A model generated the notes under the pieces. The model made no database searches. It was not told where the DNA came from and was given only the letters and a program-made list of their open reading frames with translations. DNA of 7,065 nt, taken from an uncultured Erysipelotrichaceae bacterium (lineage in GTDB: Bacteria; Bacillota_I; Bacilli_A; RF39; UBA660). The first letter of the stretch is position 1. Each line of letters starts with the position of its first letter. Where the stretch lies: positions 1-7,065 of the forward strand of contig CACXEC010000004.1 of the NCBI GenBank assembly GCA_902766545.1, in the 5' to 3' direction. A program made the translations under genes and the position numbers. Shown in pieces: positions 4,791 through 7,065 of this stretch.

Positions 4791-6920
4791 ATGAATGAAA
4801 TAGTTATTGGAGAGCTATCTAATGAATTAAATATTAAAAATAAACAAATAGAAGCGGTATTAAACCTTTTAAAAGAAGGAGCAACAATTCCTTTTATAGC
4901 TAGATATCGTAAGGAAGCCACTGGAGCTTTAGATGAAAATCAAATTGCAAAAATTGAGGAAAAGTATCGTTATTATACTAATTTGATGGAAAGAAAAGAA
5001 CAAGTTATTAGATTAATCGATGAAAAGGGAATGCTTACAGATGAAATAAAGAACAATATTTTGGCATGTACTAAGCTTGTTGATGTTGAAGATATTTATT
5101 TACCTTATAAAGAAAAGAAAAAAACAAAAGCTACAGAAGCTATTAAGATGGGACTTGAACCACTTGCTAAGCTAATTATGTCATTTCCTACAAAAGGAGA
5201 TATGAATTCTATTTGTTCAATTGTAAATGTACCTATAAAAGATGCTTTAGATAATACTTGTTATATTATAAGTGAGTGGATAAGTGATAATGCTTATTAT
5301 CGTAAGTTTGTTAGGAACTATATTTATAATAATGGCTTAATTGTATCAAAAATCAAAAAGAATGCTGAAGATTTAAAAAAAACATATGAAATGTATTATG
5401 ATTTTAGTGAAAAAATAAAGTATGCAAAAGGATACCGGGTATTAGCAATTAATAGAGGTGAAAAAGAATCAGTTTTATCAGTAAAACTAGACTATGACGG
5501 TGATTATATATTTAATTATTTAAAGAATAAAATTATTAAAAATCCATCTTCTTTTGTATGCAGTTATGTTGAGGATGCCATAAAAGATGCTTTGAAAAGA
5601 TTAATTTATCCATCAGTTGAAAGAGATGTTAGAGCAGAACTTACTGAAAATGCTGAAGATAGCGCAATTGAAGTATTTAAATCCAATTTAGAAAGTTTAC
5701 TTATGACAAGACCAATAAAAGGATACCGTGTATTGGGATTTGATCCAGCCTTTAGAACAGGATGCAAATTAGCTTGTTTAGATGAAAAAGGAAATGTTTT
5801 ACATAAAGATGTTATATATCCACATGAGCCTAAAAATGATAAGGTTGGATCTAGTAAAAAACTATTAGAACTAATTGATAAATATCATATAAATTTAATT
5901 GCAATTGGAAATGGCACTGCATCTCGTGAATCAGAGGAGTTTGTAGCAAGTACGATAAAAAACTTAAAAAATGTCTATTATATTATTGTTAGTGAGGCTG
6001 GTGCTTCTGTTTATTCAGCATCTAAAGAAGCGCAAAGAGAATTCCCGGATTATGAAGTACAAGAAAGAAGTGCTGTTTCTATTGGTAGAAGAGTAATTGA
6101 TCCGCTATCAGAACTTGTTAAAATTGATCCGAAATCTATAGGTGTTGGTGAATATCAACACGATGTTAATTCTAAAAAATTAACTGAGAGTTTAGATTAT
6201 ACAGTTAGTAAGGTTGTTAACAACGTTGGAGTTAATATTAATACAGCATCATCATTTATTTTGAAATATGTATCTGGACTTACCAAATCGGTTATTGATA
6301 AGATTATTAATTATAAAGAAAAATCAGACTTTACTAGCCGTGAAGATATTAAGAAATTAACAACTGATAAAGTATATGAACAAGCTATAGGCTTTCTTAG
6401 AATCAATAATGGAAATAATTTGTTAGACAATACAGCAATTCATCCTGAAAGTTATGAATTAACGTATAAAATATTAAATATCATTGGTTTAAATATTGCT
6501 GATATTCAAAAAAATGAATTTAAGTCTAAATTAGAAAATGTTGATATTCAAGAACTTGTTAACAAAACAGGTGGAGATGAATATACTATAAAGGATATAA
6601 TTAAGGAGCTTAAGAATCCAGGATTAGATCCAAGAACTGAAGCACCGGCTCCAATACTTAGAAATGATGTTTTAACAATTGATGATTTAAAAGTTGGGAT
6701 GGAACTTAAGGGAACTGTTAGAAATGTTGCATCATTTGGGGCATTCATTGATATTGGTCTACATGATGATGGTCTTTTGCATATTTCTAAGATGAGTAAA
6801 GATTTTGTTAAAGATCCAAAGGATATTGTAAATGTAGGAGATATTATTACAGTTTATGTAGATGAGGTTAATAAAGAAAAAGAAAAAGTATCTTTAAGTT
6901 TACTTCCTATTTTAAAATAA
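4791..6920 (+). CDS. tex: Tex family RNA-binding transcription accessory protein
   Basis: This 709-residue cytoplasmic protein is slightly shorter than typical Tex (about 720-780) but complete. The N-terminal helical domain carries the hallmark IPFIARYRKEATGALDE (33-49) and DIYLPYKEKKKTK (101-113). A YqgF/RNase H-like domain spans about 311-440 with GFDPAFRTGCKLA (316-328), GNGTASRESE (373-382) and SEAGASVYSAS (401-411). The linker KIDPKSIGVGEYQHDV (444-459) is nearly invariant in the family. Tandem helix-hairpin-helix motifs follow (about 470-550, NNVGVNINTAS and EQAIGFLRI), and a C-terminal S1 RNA-binding domain covers 636-705 (GTVRNVASFGAFIDIG, GLLHIS). Tex binds nucleic acid and is thought to assist transcription and RNA metabolism; its precise role is not settled. 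The second HhH reads KKLTTDKVYEQ where relatives have a VxRLGxKxFEQ-like sequence, so two residues and the usual Gly are missing. The ATG at 4791 follows AAGGAGG at ideal spacing. Confidence 0.97.
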   Translation: MNEIVIGELSNELNIKNKQIEAVLNLLKEGATIPFIARYRKEATGALDENQIAKIEEKYRYYTNLMERKEQVIRLIDEKGMLTDEIKNNILACTKLVDVEDIYLPYKEKKKTKATEAIKMGLEPLAKLIMSFPTKGDMNSICSIVNVPIKDALDNTCYIISEWISDNAYYRKFVRNYIYNNGLIVSKIKKNAEDLKKTYEMYYDFSEKIKYAKGYRVLAINRGEKESVLSVKLDYDGDYIFNYLKNKIIKNPSSFVCSYVEDAIKDALKRLIYPSVERDVRAELTENAEDSAIEVFKSNLESLLMTRPIKGYRVLGFDPAFRTGCKLACLDEKGNVLHKDVIYPHEPKNDKVGSSKKLLELIDKYHINLIAIGNGTASRESEEFVASTIKNLKNVYYIIVSEAGASVYSASKEAQREFPDYEVQERSAVSIGRRVIDPLSELVKIDPKSIGVGEYQHDVNSKKLTESLDYTVSKVVNNVGVNINTASSFILKYVSGLTKSVIDKIINYKEKSDFTSREDIKKLTTDKVYEQAIGFLRINNGNNLLDNTAIHPESYELTYKILNIIGLNIADIQKNEFKSKLENVDIQELVNKTGGDEYTIKDIIKELKNPGLDPRTEAPAPILRNDVLTIDDLKVGMELKGTVRNVASFGAFIDIGLHDDGLLHISKMSKDFVKDPKDIVNVGDIITVYVDEVNKEKEKVSLSLLPILK

Positions 6921-6933
6921 TTATCAAAAATAC

Positions 6934-6961
6934 TTGAATTATTGACAAGATATGATATAAT
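6934..6961 (+). promoter_or_regulatory. Promoter of the tRNA-Gly transcript
   Basis: TTGAAT (6934-6939, 4 of 6 to consensus) lies 16 bp before TATAAT (6956-6961), which also carries a TG extension at 6953-6954. The start should fall near 6968, about 12 nt before the mature tRNA 5' end. The perfect TTGACA at 6942-6947 is only 8 bp from the -10, so it is not the working -35. Confidence 0.65.
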
Positions 6962-6974
6962 TAATCTTGTCAAT
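6941..6974. repeat. Perfect 11-bp inverted repeat around the tRNA promoter -10
   Basis: ATTGACAAGAT (6941-6951) and ATCTTGTCAAT (6964-6974) are exact reverse complements separated by 12 bp that contain the -10 TATAAT. In tex read-through RNA it would form an 11-bp hairpin, but UAAUUG follows it rather than a U-run, so it is a poor terminator. Its placement also fits an operator. Confidence 0.7.
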
Positions 6975-6979
6975 TAATT

Positions 6980-7053
6980 GCAGGTGTAGTTTAATGGTAG
7001 AACTTCAGCCTTCCAAGCTGACCACGTGGGTTCGATTCCCATCACCTGCTCCA
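6980..7053 (+). tRNA. tRNA-Gly, anticodon UCC
   Basis: A full cloverleaf can be drawn. The acceptor stem GCAGGTG (6980-6986) pairs with CACCTGC (7043-7049). The D arm has AATGGTAG. The anticodon stem is TCAGC/GCTGA (7005-7009 with 7017-7021) around the loop CTTCCAA, with anticodon TCC at 7012-7014. The T arm is GTGGG, TTCGATT, CCCAT (7026-7042). Discriminator T7050 is followed by an encoded CCA (7051-7053). It reads GGA and, by wobble, GGG glycine codons. The sequence closely resembles Bacillus tRNA-Gly(UCC). The 12 bases left after it hold nothing readable, and a tRNA cluster could continue beyond the window. Confidence 0.97.
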
Positions 7054-7065
7054 TATGTAAAAATC

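Noticed and set aside
1886..6920. UGA-as-tryptophan recoding, considered because of the low GC content
   Set aside because: All tryptophan codons examined are TGG and no in-frame TGA occurs in any gene, so there is no sign of code 4.
6942..6947. Perfect TTGACA as the -35 of the tRNA promoter
   Set aside because: It is only 8 bp from the TATAAT, and no -10 exists 16-18 bp downstream or in the mirrored position on the other strand. TTGAAT at 6934 has the right spacing.

Overview
The window is AT-rich with compact gene spacing, strong Shine-Dalgarno sites, TAA/TAG stops and a CCA-encoding tRNA-Gly of Bacillus-like sequence. This points to a low-GC Bacillota (Firmicutes) genome, perhaps an uncultured gut lineage of Bacilli or Erysipelotrichia. 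That placement is inference. Every tryptophan codon I checked is TGG and no TGA occurs in frame, so the standard bacterial code (table 11) fits.

Left end (1-368): the last 64 codons of an unrecognised + strand gene, then a convergent gap. The gap holds what looks like a free-standing structured RNA of about 98 nt. It has an extended -10 promoter, three stacked or nested helices (244-306) and a strong hairpin terminator (308-345) that can also end transcription of the opposing gene.

Minus-strand pair (369-1822): a GNAT-family acetyltransferase lies downstream of a YtqA/YhcC-type radical SAM protein (TIGR01212), a family linked to wobble-uridine modification of tRNA in Gram-positive bacteria. 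The two are 77 bp apart and could share a transcript, although each has its own extended -10 element.

Plus-strand pair (1886-4724): a back-to-back divergent promoter centred on a 16-bp palindrome drives a two-gene operon. The first gene encodes a three-helix membrane protein with a large extracytoplasmic domain of unknown function. The second, 7 bp downstream with its SD touching the first gene's stop codon, encodes a membrane-anchored serpin with an inhibitory-type hinge. Together they look like a cell-surface module, with the serpin displayed outside as a suicide inhibitor of proteases. A U-tract terminator ends the operon.

Right end (4758-7065): tex, a conserved nucleic-acid-binding transcription accessory factor, is read from tandem extended -10 elements that abut the serpin terminator. 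It is followed by tRNA-Gly(UCC), whose promoter -10 is bracketed by a perfect 11-bp inverted repeat.

The items most worth a second look are the unassigned structured RNA at 244-341, the membrane-anchored serpin and its unknown membrane partner, and the recurring layout in which a TGN-extended -10 sits directly against the Shine-Dalgarno sequence, implying leaders of only about 10-18 nt.
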